From positions 37,528 to 101,527 of the forward strand of contig NZ_VFUA01000012.1 of assembly GCF_006440735.1 (NCBI RefSeq): a stretch of DNA of 64,000 nt, in the 5' to 3' direction. The position numbers and the translations under genes were made by a program. Shown here piece by piece: positions 19,370-27,828 of the stretch; the stretch's first letter is position 1; each line of letters begins with the position of its first letter. The stretch is from Mesorhizobium sp. B2-7-1. Lineage in GTDB: Bacteria > Pseudomonadota > Alphaproteobacteria > Rhizobiales > Rhizobiaceae. A model generated the notes under the pieces. It saw nothing but the letters and a program-made list of their open reading frames with translations. It was not told where the DNA came from and did not search any database.

Positions 19370-20146
19370 TCAGCCTCGTTCTTCATGCGCCGCCGCTGCG
19401 GCCGTATCGCCGCCGCCGACAATGCGGCTGACGACTTCGTTCATATTGGTGTTGGCGGTGACGAGATCGGCATCCGCCCTGCCGTGACGTAGCACGACGA
19501 TGCGGTCGGTGACCGACAGCACGTCGTTCAGCCGGTGCGAGATCAGGATGACGGCGATACCTTCCGACCTGAGCCGCCGGATGAGGTCGAGCACGCTCTG
19601 CACCTCGCGCACCGCAAGCGCCGCCGTCGGCTCGTCCATGATGACGAGCTTCGGGTTGAAGGTCAGCGCACGCGCGATCGCGACCGTCTGCTGCTGGCCG
19701 CCGGAGAACGAACCGACCGACCGGTTTATCGACGGCAGGTGCGCGCCCAGCCGCTCGATCATCCTGGCGGCCTGGCGGTCCATCTCGCCTTTGTCGACGA
19801 AGCCGGGGAACAGGCCGAACAGCCGCTTCGTCGGCTCGCGTCCGAGGAAGATGTTGGAGGCCACGTCCTGCTGCTTGGCCAAAGACAGATCCTGGTAGAT
19901 CATCTCGATGCCAAGGCGCCGACGTTGGCCTGGATCCAGTGCCAGGATGTCCTTGCCGTCGAATTCGATCGAGCCGGTGTCGGCCCGGTAGATGCCGGTG
20001 ATGGTCTTCATCAGCGTCGACTTGCCGGCGCCATTGTCGCCGACCAGCCCCACCACCTCGCCGGCCGCCACAGACAGATCGACGCCATGCAAAACGTCGA
20101 CCGCGCCGAAGCTTTTGCGAATGCCACGAAGCGAAAGCAAGGTCAT
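19370..20146 (-). CDS. sugar ABC transporter ATP-binding protein, half-size CUT2 type
   Basis: ATPase of 258 residues with Walker A GDNGAGKSTL, signature FSGGQQQ, Walker B LVIMDEPTAALAV and LISHRLNDV switch. Classical CUT2 ATPases (RbsA, about 500 residues) have two nucleotide-binding domains; this one has one and presumably dimerises. The start ATG overlaps the permease stop (ATGA). Confidence 0.92.
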   Translation of the reverse strand: MTLLSLRGIRKSFGAVDVLHGVDLSVAAGEVVGLVGDNGAGKSTLMKTITGIYRADTGSIEFDGKDILALDPGQRRRLGIEMIYQDLSLAKQQDVASNIFLGREPTKRLFGLFPGFVDKGEMDRQAARMIERLGAHLPSINRSVGSFSGGQQQTVAIARALTFNPKLVIMDEPTAALAVREVQSVLDLIRRLRSEGIAVILISHRLNDVLSVTDRIVVLRHGRADADLVTANTNMNEVVSRIVGGGDTAAAAAHEERG

Positions 20147-21135
20147 ACGCGCGACTCCTTCCGCACCTGGTACTGGTCGATAAAGACCGCGAGGATCAGC
20201 ACCGCGCCGATTGCCATCTGCTGGTAATAGGACTGCACCGCAAGCAGCGTCAGCCCGTTCTGCAGGACGCCCATGATCAGCGCGCCGATCATCGTGCCGA
20301 GGATCGAGGCGCGGCCGCCGAAGAGGTTGGTGCCGCCGATGATCGCCGCCGTGATGGCGGTGAGCTCGTAGTTGATGCCGGCGGTCGGATCGCCGGCGTT
20401 GACCCGGGCGGTAAAGAGCAGGCCCGCGAGCCCGGCCAACGCGCCGGAGAGCGTGTAGATAATACGGCGGTGATGCTCGACGCGGATGCCGGCCGCGCGC
20501 GCCGCACCCTCGCTGTCGCCCAGCGCCAGCGTGTGGCGGCCGAAGCGCGTATAGGCAAGCACCGCATGCGCGACGATCGCGGTGACCACGAGTATGATGA
20601 CCGGCATCGGAATGCCGAATGGCCTGCCCTGGCCGATATAGACGATCTCAGGCGGCAGGCCGTAGATCGCCCTGCCCTGCGAGATGACCAGCGCCAACCC
20701 GCGCGCCAGGCCCAGCATGCCGAGCGTGACGATGAAGGCCGGCACGAAGGCGCGGGTGACCAGCTGCCCGTTGATGTTGCCGGCGATCCCACCGGCCAGG
20801 ATGCAGGCGATCACCGCCAGCACTGACGGCCAACCGAGATTGACCGCGACGAAGGCGCCGGCCACGCCGGCAAGGCCCATCACCGAACCGAGCGACAGAT
20901 CGAGCCCGCCCGAGCCGATGACGAAAGTTGCGGCTATCGCCAGCACGCCGATCGTCGAGGTCGCGAGCAGGATGTTGAGGAAATTGCTGAGCGACAGGAA
21001 ATAGGGCGACAGGAGCGCCATCGCCGTGCTCAGCGCCAGAAGCACCACCAGCGACTCCAGCCTGATGTGGAGCCTTTCGACGGATGCGCGCTGCACCCGA
21101 GCCCAGAAGCCGGGCTGCGTCGTTTCGGAAGCCAT
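20143..21135 (-). CDS. sugar ABC transporter permease (RbsC/AlsC type)
   Basis: CUT2 permease, 330 residues from the ATG at 21135 (GGGTGG upstream). It has several hydrophobic segments and the family signatures GSGGLDLSLGSVMGLAGVAGA and GGTNLFGGRASILGTMIGALIMGVLQNGL. The open frame continues upstream into a GA-rich inverted repeat and should not be extended there. That repeat separates it from the binding-protein gene of the same operon. Confidence 0.92.
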   Translation of the reverse strand: MASETTQPGFWARVQRASVERLHIRLESLVVLLALSTAMALLSPYFLSLSNFLNILLATSTIGVLAIAATFVIGSGGLDLSLGSVMGLAGVAGAFVAVNLGWPSVLAVIACILAGGIAGNINGQLVTRAFVPAFIVTLGMLGLARGLALVISQGRAIYGLPPEIVYIGQGRPFGIPMPVIILVVTAIVAHAVLAYTRFGRHTLALGDSEGAARAAGIRVEHHRRIIYTLSGALAGLAGLLFTARVNAGDPTAGINYELTAITAAIIGGTNLFGGRASILGTMIGALIMGVLQNGLTLLAVQSYYQQMAIGAVLILAVFIDQYQVRKESRV

Positions 21136-21159
21136 TTTTCCACCCTTCGGGTAGGGGAA

Positions 21160-21269
21160 TAGGGGAGTAAGGCAGTAGGGGAGTAGGGAAGGCAAGGAAG
21201 GTGGGGGAGACCGGTTGGAGAAGCGCAAACCATCATTTCTCCCTACTCCCCTACTGCCTTACTCCCCTA
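21160..21269. repeat. 30-bp inverted repeat between binding-protein and permease genes
   Basis: The arms at 21160-21189 and 21240-21269 are perfect complements over 30 bp, separated by 50 bp. The left arm is built of AGGGGAGTA-type units around AAGGCAGT, the right arm of CCCCTACT units. Further imperfect copies of the unit flank both arms. In RNA it could form a long hairpin between the binding-protein gene and the permease gene. The purine-rich strand also has four runs of three or four G. Confidence 0.85.
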
Positions 21270-21282
21270 CTCCCTTCCTTCC

Positions 21283-22272
21283 TCACTTCACATATTGCAG
21301 CATCGGTTCCTTGCCGGCATCGATCACGTCCTTGGTCAGCACCAAAGTCGGCACGGCGATGCTGTCCTCGACCTTCTCGCCGGCCAGCGCCTTCTTGACG
21401 TTCTCGACCGCCTGCTTGCCGACCAGATAGGGAAGCTGCGCCACCGAGGCGTTGAGGCGGCCTTCCTTGATCGACTTCACCGCGTCCGAATTGCCGTCGA
21501 CGCCGATGATCGTCACCTGCGGACCTTTGCCGGCCGCGTAGACCGATTCCACCGCGCCGAGCGCCATGCCGTCATTGGCGCAGAAGATGGCGACGAGATC
21601 TGGATGCGCGGTCAGCGTATCGGTGGCGATCGAGGCGGCCTTGCCGCGATCCCAGTCGCCGGGCAGCGAGGCGACGATTTCGAGCCCCGGCGCCAGTTCC
21701 TTCAGCTTGTCGGCGAAGCCCTTGGCGCGCTTCTCGCCGGTGATGTTGCCCGAAAGGCCCTCGATCACCAGCACCGGACCCTTGGCGTCCTTGCCGAGCT
21801 TGTTGGCGAGATATTCCGCGCCCTGCGCGCCGGCGGCGATGTTGTCGGAGCCGATATGGAAGGTCACCTTGACGCCTTCCTTGTCGAGCACCGCCTGGTC
21901 GAGATTGTTGTCGAGGTCGACGATCTTGATGCCGGCGTCCTGCGCCGACTTCAGGCATGGCAGGAGGTTCGTCGAGTTGATGGCGGCGGTGATCATCGCC
22001 ACCGGCTTGCGCTCGAGCATGGTGTTGCACAGGTTGAGCTGCGGCTCGGCCGCCTGGTCGCTCTCTGCCGCCTGCTGGAAATACTTGACGCCAGCTTCTT
22101 TGGCGCCGTCCGCGACGCCCTGCGCCATCGCGCCCCAGAACGGATTGGCCAGCGTCTTCATCAGCACACCATATTCGCCGTCCTCGGCCTTGGCGGCGCC
22201 GACGGCGGAAAACGCGAGCACGGCGCCCACGGCCAGGGTAAATCGATTTATCTTCAGGAAATGCGATGTCAT
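21283..22272 (-). CDS. sugar ABC transporter substrate-binding protein (AlsB/RbsB-like)
   Basis: Periplasmic sugar-binding protein (Peripla_BP_4), 329 residues, with a Sec signal peptide (hydrophobic residues about 10-25, AAKA-E cleavage near 29). The mature start EYGVLMKTLANPFWGAMAQGV recalls D-allose-binding proteins (YAVVLKTLSNPFWVDMKKG in AlsB, from memory). AGGAT lies just before the ATG. A LacI-like operator lies inside its signal-peptide codons. It is read after lacI on the same strand. Confidence 0.9.
   Translation of the reverse strand: MTSHFLKINRFTLAVGAVLAFSAVGAAKAEDGEYGVLMKTLANPFWGAMAQGVADGAKEAGVKYFQQAAESDQAAEPQLNLCNTMLERKPVAMITAAINSTNLLPCLKSAQDAGIKIVDLDNNLDQAVLDKEGVKVTFHIGSDNIAAGAQGAEYLANKLGKDAKGPVLVIEGLSGNITGEKRAKGFADKLKELAPGLEIVASLPGDWDRGKAASIATDTLTAHPDLVAIFCANDGMALGAVESVYAAGKGPQVTIIGVDGNSDAVKSIKEGRLNASVAQLPYLVGKQAVENVKKALAGEKVEDSIAVPTLVLTKDVIDAGKEPMLQYVK
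22239..22250. promoter_or_regulatory. LacI-type operator inside the binding-protein gene
   Basis: TAAATCGATTTA is a perfect 12-bp palindrome overlapping codons for Lys-Ile-Asn-Arg-Phe (about residues 7-12) of the binding protein. The same core, TAAATCG(A/T)TT, occurs twice in the lacI upstream region, which marks it as a site for this LacI rather than a chance codon run. Confidence 0.6.
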
Positions 22273-22334
22273 TCGATCCTCCGTTTGATCCTTGGGCGCC
22301 GGATGCCTCGGCCAGGGCCGGCGCTAACTTTCGT

Positions 22335-23411
22335 TCACGACAATGGGGGCTGTTGTCGGTCTCCTCCCCCGGAATGCGGGCCGCTGCCTGGCGAGCCAAC
22401 GGATTCCCGCATCAACACCTGGCAGGGCTCGAGCCGCGCCGTGGGTGGTCCCACGGCGCCCTCGACCCTGCGAAACAAGAGGTTCATCGCCTCGCTGGCG
22501 ATGTGGCGCACCGGCTGCACCACGGCCGCGATCGCCGGCCACGTCACCTGCATCCATTCGGCATCGTCGAAGCCGACCAGCGAGATGTCGTTCGGGCAAT
22601 GCCAGCCACGCCGGCGAAACTCCGACAGCGCGACGAGCGTGCCCTTCAAAAGCAGTGAATAGACGGCGGTCGGCCGCTCGCCCCTGGCAAAGTAATCGCG
22701 CAGCGAAGCCCTGAGCGGCTCGACGCTGACTTCCGAAGTGATGACGTCGATGCGCGCTGATGGATCGAGCGCCAGCGCCTGGGCGCGAAAGCCCTCCAGG
22801 CGGGCGCGCACTGTCGCCGCCTGCTCGGCAAGGCCGATGACCAGGATATGGCTGTGCCCCTTGCCGACCAGCATCCGCGCCACCTCGGCGCTGGCGGCCG
22901 CGCTGTCGGCCGATACCGTATCGAAAGCGTCGTCCGAGAGCACGCGGTCGATCAGCACGCCGGTCATGCCGTTGGCTTTCATGAAGGCAGCGGCCGGCCC
23001 GTGCTCGTTGCGCACCGGCGCAAGCACCACGCCCGCAACGCGCCAGTCATGCATGCGGGCGAGGATCTCCTTCTCGCGCGCTTCGGATTCACGGCTCGAG
23101 GCGGCGACAAGTGTGTAGCCGCGCTGCTCGGCAAGGCCTTCCAACTCGGTGACCATCTGCCCGAAGAACTCGCTTTCGAATTCCGGCATGATGGCGCCGA
23201 TGATGCGGCGCTTTGCCCTGCGCATGTCGGAGGCAAGGGGATCGACGCGGTAGCCCAGACGCTCGACGGCATCGAGGACGCGCTGCGCGTTTTCAGGCTT
23301 CACGGTTGTGACGCCGGCCAGCACCTTTGAGACGGTGGCCGCGGACACGCCGGCATGGCTTGCCACGTCGTGTATCGACGGACGCCGCTGTCGGGCTTCC
23401 TGTTGCGTCAT
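22335..23411 (-). CDS. LacI-family transcriptional regulator
   Basis: The 358-residue LacI/GalR repressor has the N-terminal helix-turn-helix and hinge IHDVASHAGVSAATVSKVLAG (residues 13-33) and a periplasmic-binding-protein-like sensor domain. A hydrophilic Pro/Gly/Gln-rich tail of about 20 residues ends it. It is first in a minus-strand operon with the CUT2 transporter and epimerase and is divergent from the 2-hydroxyacid dehydrogenase. Three candidate operators flank or follow it, so it likely represses both directions until a sugar-derived inducer binds. Confidence 0.92.
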   Translation of the reverse strand: MTQQEARQRRPSIHDVASHAGVSAATVSKVLAGVTTVKPENAQRVLDAVERLGYRVDPLASDMRRAKRRIIGAIMPEFESEFFGQMVTELEGLAEQRGYTLVAASSRESEAREKEILARMHDWRVAGVVLAPVRNEHGPAAAFMKANGMTGVLIDRVLSDDAFDTVSADSAAASAEVARMLVGKGHSHILVIGLAEQAATVRARLEGFRAQALALDPSARIDVITSEVSVEPLRASLRDYFARGERPTAVYSLLLKGTLVALSEFRRRGWHCPNDISLVGFDDAEWMQVTWPAIAAVVQPVRHIASEAMNLLFRRVEGAVGPPTARLEPCQVLMRESVGSPGSGPHSGGGDRQQPPLS

Positions 23412-23462
23412 TGACCTCCTCCCGAGGACTGGCAGCCGCGTGCTGCCTCACTAATGTAACGG

Positions 23463-23495
23463 TAAATCGATTTTTCGTAGTTGTAAATCGTTTCA
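23463..23495. promoter_or_regulatory. paired LacI-type operators in the divergent promoter
   Basis: TAAATCGATTTT (23463-23474) and TAAATCGTTTCA (23484-23495) start 21 bp apart, two helical turns, between lacI and the dehydrogenase gene. Both match the perfect palindrome at 22239-22250. Confidence 0.65.
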
Positions 23496-23554
23496 TCGGG
23501 AGTAAGACTTGAATATGTAATTGACGCGATCCAATCGCGCCCGGGAGGAACAAC

Positions 23555-24586
23555 ATGTCCGACAAAACCTTGCCGCTGGTGATCAGCGCGCCTGAACCGC
23601 GCACGCTGGACCTGATCTTCACGCCGCCGCAGCTGGCGCTGTTTCGCAAAAAATATCGCATCGTCGAGACAACGCCTGAAGGCGTGGCGGAGTTGCCGCC
23701 GAATGTGCTGGCTGAAGCGCGCTACATCGTCGGCCAGCCGCCGATATCGCCTGAGACGCTGGAAAAGCTGAAGGCGCTGCGCTGCGTCTTCAACGTCGAG
23801 ACCAACCTCCTCAACAACATGCCTTATGAGACATTGTTCGCGCGCGGCATCCATGTCGTCACCACCGGCCTTGTTTTTGCCGAGCCGGTAGCGGAGCTCG
23901 GCCTCGCCATGGCGCTGAACCTCGCGCGTAACATCGTCGACGCCGACCTCGCGTTCCGCCAAGGCGAGGAATTGTGGGGCGGTGACGGCAACCAGTCCGC
24001 GCGGCTTCTCTCCGGCGCCGATGTCGGCATCATCGGCTTCGGCGATCTCGGCCGCGCGCTCAACCGGTTGCTGGCCGGCTTTCGCACCCGCACCAAGGTC
24101 TATGATCCGTGGCTGCCGCCGTCGATCCTGATCGACAATGGCGTCGAGCCGGCCTCGCTGAACGAGGTGCTGTCGCAAAGCGATTTCGTCTTCGTGGTCG
24201 CTTCGGTCACCAGCGAGAACCAGGGTTTTCTCGGCGCGGACTCCTTTGCCAAGATGCGCAAGGGCGCCGCCTTCATCCTGCTCAGCCGCGCCGGCGTCGT
24301 CGATTTTCCGGCGTTGATGGCGGCCGTGAAGAGTGGCCACATCGTTGCCGCCAGCGACGTTTTCCCGGAGGAGCCGCTCGCGCCGGACCATCCCGTCCGC
24401 GCCCTCCCCGGCTTCCTGCGTTCGGCGCATCGCGCCGGCGCGCTCGACCTCGCCTTCAAGCGGATGGGCGACATGGTGCTGGAGGATATGGACCTTATCG
24501 ATCGCGGGCTGCCGCCGCTGCGCTCCAAGCGGGCGGAGCGTGAGACGGTGTCGCGCATGCGCTCCAAGCCGGTCGACAGGAACTGA
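23555..24586 (+). CDS. D-isomer-specific 2-hydroxyacid dehydrogenase
   Basis: NAD-dependent dehydrogenase, 343 residues. The Rossmann motif is GIIGFGDLGRAL (near residue 160) and the substrate/NAD segment is LLSRAGVVDFPAL. The usual catalytic loop carries DVFPEEPL and the C-terminal catalytic histidine lies in RSAHRAGA. GGGAGGAAC precedes the ATG. It is divergent from the LacI/CUT2 operon and shares its operator region, so it probably oxidises or reduces an intermediate of the same sugar or polyol pathway; the substrate is unknown. Confidence 0.87.
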   Translation: MSDKTLPLVISAPEPRTLDLIFTPPQLALFRKKYRIVETTPEGVAELPPNVLAEARYIVGQPPISPETLEKLKALRCVFNVETNLLNNMPYETLFARGIHVVTTGLVFAEPVAELGLAMALNLARNIVDADLAFRQGEELWGGDGNQSARLLSGADVGIIGFGDLGRALNRLLAGFRTRTKVYDPWLPPSILIDNGVEPASLNEVLSQSDFVFVVASVTSENQGFLGADSFAKMRKGAAFILLSRAGVVDFPALMAAVKSGHIVAASDVFPEEPLAPDHPVRALPGFLRSAHRAGALDLAFKRMGDMVLEDMDLIDRGLPPLRSKRAERETVSRMRSKPVDRN

Positions 24587-24596
24587 GGACAGCCGC

Positions 24597-25274
24597 CTAA
24601 AGCGACCCCAACCGAAGCGCGTGGCGCGCGATTTGCCAGGCGGTCTCCACATGCCGCCGGGCCGCCGCCTCGGCCGCCTCCGGCTTGCGCGAGCGGATCG
24701 CATCCATGATCGCGTGCATTTCGGCGATCGCCGGCTCGCGGCGGTTCTGCGACAGGATCGTCATCGAACGCAGCTGGTTGATGCGGACATTGAGACCGGT
24801 GACGATCTCCCAGGCGATGCGCTTGTCGGCGGCCTCGAACAGCACCTCGTAGAAGCTCGCCGTCGCCCGCATCACCTCGGCCGGCACGCCAGACGCCCAC
24901 GCCTCGAGCAGCTTTGTCAGCGCCGCATCGAGCAAGGCGATCTGATCGTCGGTGGCCGAGGTGGCGCAGGCCCTCGCCGCGATGCCTTCCAGCAGCGCGC
25001 GCAGCTCGTAGATCTCGTCGGTCCGGCCGAGATCGGGCTTCGCTACGGCCGGCCCATGCCCGGGTATCATCTGCACCAGGCCTTCGGTCTCAAGCTGCCG
25101 CAATACCTCGCGCACGACCGAACGGCTGACCCCGAGCTGATCGCATAGCGGCCGCTCGACCAGCCTTTCGCCGGGCTGGAAATGGAAATCCATGATCGCC
25201 TCGCGCATGCGCTCCAGCGCCAGCGTCCTCAACGTCTTGGCGGAGCGGTCGATACGAAGCGTGTCGTCAGCCAT
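24597..25274 (-). CDS. GntR-family regulator, FadR subfamily
   Basis: The 225-residue regulator has an N-terminal winged helix (LERPLCDQLGVSRSVVREVLRQLETEGLV pattern, residues about 40-65) and a C-terminal FCD effector domain with metal-ligand histidines in AEMHAIMDAI and ARRHVE. I chose ATG 25274 because AGGGAAAA precedes it; in-frame ATGs at 25316 and 25361 would reach into or through the promoter and operator. It is divergent from the Rut-like operon, whose promoter carries a GntR-type palindrome. Confidence 0.9.
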   Translation of the reverse strand: MADDTLRIDRSAKTLRTLALERMREAIMDFHFQPGERLVERPLCDQLGVSRSVVREVLRQLETEGLVQMIPGHGPAVAKPDLGRTDEIYELRALLEGIAARACATSATDDQIALLDAALTKLLEAWASGVPAEVMRATASFYEVLFEAADKRIAWEIVTGLNVRINQLRSMTILSQNRREPAIAEMHAIMDAIRSRKPEAAEAAARRHVETAWQIARHALRLGSL

Positions 25275-25322
25275 TTTTCCCTGAATCCCTGGCCTCGTCA
25301 CAAAAACAGATTCCATGACCGG

Positions 25323-25361
25323 TTGACAAGGCACTTGGCACTCCATAGCATGGTATACCAT
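25323..25361 (+). promoter_or_regulatory. promoter with overlapping FadR-type operator
   Basis: TTGACA at 25323-25328 and TAGCAT at 25346-25351 are spaced 17 bp and point toward the gene at 25415. The perfect 12-bp palindrome ATGGTATACCAT (25350-25361) overlaps the end of the -10 and matches the TGGTATACCA style of FadR-subfamily operators. Binding there would block RNA polymerase. Confidence 0.7.
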
Positions 25362-25414
25362 AAGACGATATAGAAATCGATGCGGTCGCGAGCGGCTTCA
25401 TCCCGAGGAATTCC

Positions 25415-26002
25415 ATGCAGCCGGCCATTCGCAAGATCGTGACCTATACCGAGAACACGCTGATCGAAGGCGGCAGGGCAGCGCCCAGGCCATTGCGCCT
25501 GATCGGCGTCGCCGCGGTGCTCACCAACCCATGGGCCGGCCGCGGCTTCATCGAGGATCTCTCTCCCGAAATCCGCGCCTTCGCGCCGGTACTTGGCGAA
25601 ACGCTGACCAACGAGATCATCGGTATCGCGGGCTCCGGCGAAGCCATCGAAGGCTATGGCAAGGCGGCCATCTGCGGCACGTCGGGCGAGGTCGAGCATG
25701 CGTCGGCGCTGATCCACACGCTGCATTTCGGCAACCATTATCGCCGCGCCGTCGGCGCCAAGACCTACCTCGCCTTCACCAATCTGCGCGGCGGTCCGAA
25801 CACCCCGATCATGATCCCGTTGATGGACAAGAACGACGAAGGCCGCCGCTCGCATTACCTGACCGTGCATTTCCAGATCGGCGACGCCCCTGCGCCCGAC
25901 GAGCTGGTGGTGGCGCTCGGCGCTTCGATCGGCGGCCGCCCGCATCACCGCATCGGCGACCGCTACCAGGATCTGAAGCAGTTCGGAGACCTGCATGGCT
26001 GA
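25415..26002 (+). CDS. amino acid synthesis family protein (DUF1185, PF06684)
   Basis: The 195-residue protein belongs to the DUF1185/AA_synth family (RKIVTYTENTLIEGG near the start, AAVLTNPWAGRG, then YGKAAICGTSGEVEHASALIHT and GNHYRRAVGAKTYLAFTN). Structures of this family were described, as I recall, as a variant of the Bacillus chorismate-mutase fold, related to the YjgF/RutC fold. GAGGAA lies before the ATG. It overlaps the next gene by 8 bp and leads the operon. Function is unproven. Confidence 0.87.
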   Translation: MQPAIRKIVTYTENTLIEGGRAAPRPLRLIGVAAVLTNPWAGRGFIEDLSPEIRAFAPVLGETLTNEIIGIAGSGEAIEGYGKAAICGTSGEVEHASALIHTLHFGNHYRRAVGAKTYLAFTNLRGGPNTPIMIPLMDKNDEGRRSHYLTVHFQIGDAPAPDELVVALGASIGGRPHHRIGDRYQDLKQFGDLHG

Positions 26003-27821
26003 CGCCACGATGATCCGCAGCAAGGCTCCCGACGGCACCGGGTTCATCCGCGCCGGTTCGGGCGCGCCGGTGCTGCTCATCCACGGCGTCGGCATGGACG
26101 CCGCGATCTGGCAGCCGCAGATCGCCGCCATGCAGGACCGCTTCGACGTCATCGCCATTGACATGCTCGGCCACGGCGCTTCGCCTTTGCCTCCGGAGGA
26201 CGCCGACCTCTCCGACTTCGCCGGTCAGGCGATCCGCCTGCTTGATCATCTTGGCCTGGATCGCGTCGCCCTCATCGGCCACTCGATGGGTGCGCTGGTT
26301 GCGCAGGAAATCGCGCTTCGCGCGCCCGCTCGCGTCGGCGCCGTCGTATGCCTCAACGCCGTCTTCCGGCGTCCGCCCGAGCTCGCGCAAGCGGTGCGCG
26401 AACGGGCGGCGGCGCTCGGCGGCCCTGGCGATCCGGCGGCCATCGCCGCGACGATCGCACGCTGGTTCGGCAATCCGATTCCGCCGGCTCTTTCGGATGC
26501 GGCCGCGACGGCCCGCGCGGCGCTCGAAAGCGTCGACGCCGAGGGCTATGCCCGCACCTATCGCCTCTTTGCCAGCGCCGATACCGCGCACGCCGATCAC
26601 CTCGCCGACCTCGTGGCACCGGCACTGTTCATGACCGGCTCGGAAGATCGCAACTCGACCCCCGCCATGTCGGCGGCGATGGCGCGGCTCGCGCCGACCG
26701 GGCAATGCCTGGTGCTCGCCGGCGAAAAGCACATGATGACAATCGCTTCGCCGCAAAAGGTGACTCAGCGCATCACGGCCTTTCTCGACCAGGTCGCGGC
26801 TGTTCAGCCTCAGGCGGCGAAAGTCGATCCCTCATCCGACGCCCCCGCATTCGACGCCATGGAGTTCCGGCGCGCGCTGGGCTCCTTCCTGACCGGCGTC
26901 ACCATCGTCACCACGATCGACGAGACCGGCGATGCGCGCGGCTTCACCGCCAACTCCTTCACCTCGGTCTCGCTCGATCCGCCGCTGGTGCTGGTCTGCA
27001 TCGCCAAGAAGGCGCTGGGGCATCAGGCCTTCTCGACCTCGAGAGGCTTCGCCATCAACATCCTGGCGGAAGCCCAGAAAGCGGCGTCCGGCATCTTCGC
27101 CTCAAAGGCCGCCGACAAGTTCGCCTCCGTGGCTTGGCAGTCCGGACAGACCGGCAATCCGCTGATCGACGGGTCGGTCGCGGTGTTCGATTGCGGCATG
27201 GAGCAACTGGTCGACGCCGGCGACCATTCGATCCTCATCGGCCGTGTCCATGACTTCAGCCACAATGGAGCGCAGCCACTCGGCTACTGCCGCGGCGCCT
27301 ATGTCACGCCGGGTCTGAGCCAGGAGGCACTCGCGGCGGCCGCCCCGCCCGGCACCGAGGTCGGCGCGATCCTCGAGAACGAAGGTCGCGTGCTCTTCTT
27401 CGAAACCGCCGAGGGGTCCTACCAATTGCCGGCCGGCCGGGGCCTCGGTGCAGCGAGCGATGCCAGCAGCCTCAGGGGGAAACTCGCCGCCAGGGCGATC
27501 GAGGCCGATCTCGGCTTCCTCTACGCGGTTTGGGACGACGCGTCGGATGCCGCGCGCACCCACGTCTATTATCGCGGGACGGTGGATGCCCCTGTCTCCG
27601 GCGACGGCCAGATCCGCTTTGTCGAGATCGAACGCATTGCCGAACTGAAGATCGCCGACCCGGCAGTGCGTTCGATGCTCACCCGCTACGCGCGCGAGCG
27701 CGCCGAGGACACGTTCGGCGTCTATGTCGGCAACGAGGTCGAAGGCGAGGTCCGGCCGCTCGCCAGGCCGGCGCCGTCGTCGCCAATCCATTCCGACCCA
27801 ATCCATTCCGGCCAGCGGTGA
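25995..27821 (+). CDS. alpha/beta hydrolase - flavin reductase fusion with degenerate Nudix-like tail
   Basis: A 608-residue protein of three parts. Residues 1-265 are an alpha/beta hydrolase with nucleophile GHSMGA (Ser97), acid near 217-218 (SED) and His246 (GEKHMM). Residues about 285-440 are a flavin reductase (HpaC/RutF type: FRRALGSFLTGVTIVTT, GFTANSFTSVSLDPPLVLVCI, GRVHDF). Residues about 455-575 resemble a Nudix fold (VGAILENEGRVLFFE, YQLPAGRGLG) but lack the glutamates of the Nudix box. In the Rut pathway RutD and RutF are separate proteins of the first two kinds. A 13-bp unit repeats with a 15-bp period at the 3' end (PIHSD PIHSG). Confidence 0.85.
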   Translation: MADATMIRSKAPDGTGFIRAGSGAPVLLIHGVGMDAAIWQPQIAAMQDRFDVIAIDMLGHGASPLPPEDADLSDFAGQAIRLLDHLGLDRVALIGHSMGALVAQEIALRAPARVGAVVCLNAVFRRPPELAQAVRERAAALGGPGDPAAIAATIARWFGNPIPPALSDAAATARAALESVDAEGYARTYRLFASADTAHADHLADLVAPALFMTGSEDRNSTPAMSAAMARLAPTGQCLVLAGEKHMMTIASPQKVTQRITAFLDQVAAVQPQAAKVDPSSDAPAFDAMEFRRALGSFLTGVTIVTTIDETGDARGFTANSFTSVSLDPPLVLVCIAKKALGHQAFSTSRGFAINILAEAQKAASGIFASKAADKFASVAWQSGQTGNPLIDGSVAVFDCGMEQLVDAGDHSILIGRVHDFSHNGAQPLGYCRGAYVTPGLSQEALAAAAPPGTEVGAILENEGRVLFFETAEGSYQLPAGRGLGAASDASSLRGKLAARAIEADLGFLYAVWDDASDAARTHVYYRGTVDAPVSGDGQIRFVEIERIAELKIADPAVRSMLTRYARERAEDTFGVYVGNEVEGEVRPLARPAPSSPIHSDPIHSGQR

Positions 27822-27828
27822 GAGACTG

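Noticed and set aside
21151..21287. possible CRISPR array from repeated AGGGGAGTA-like units
   Set aside because: The units are short, irregular and arranged as an inverted repeat without spacers; no cas genes are present.
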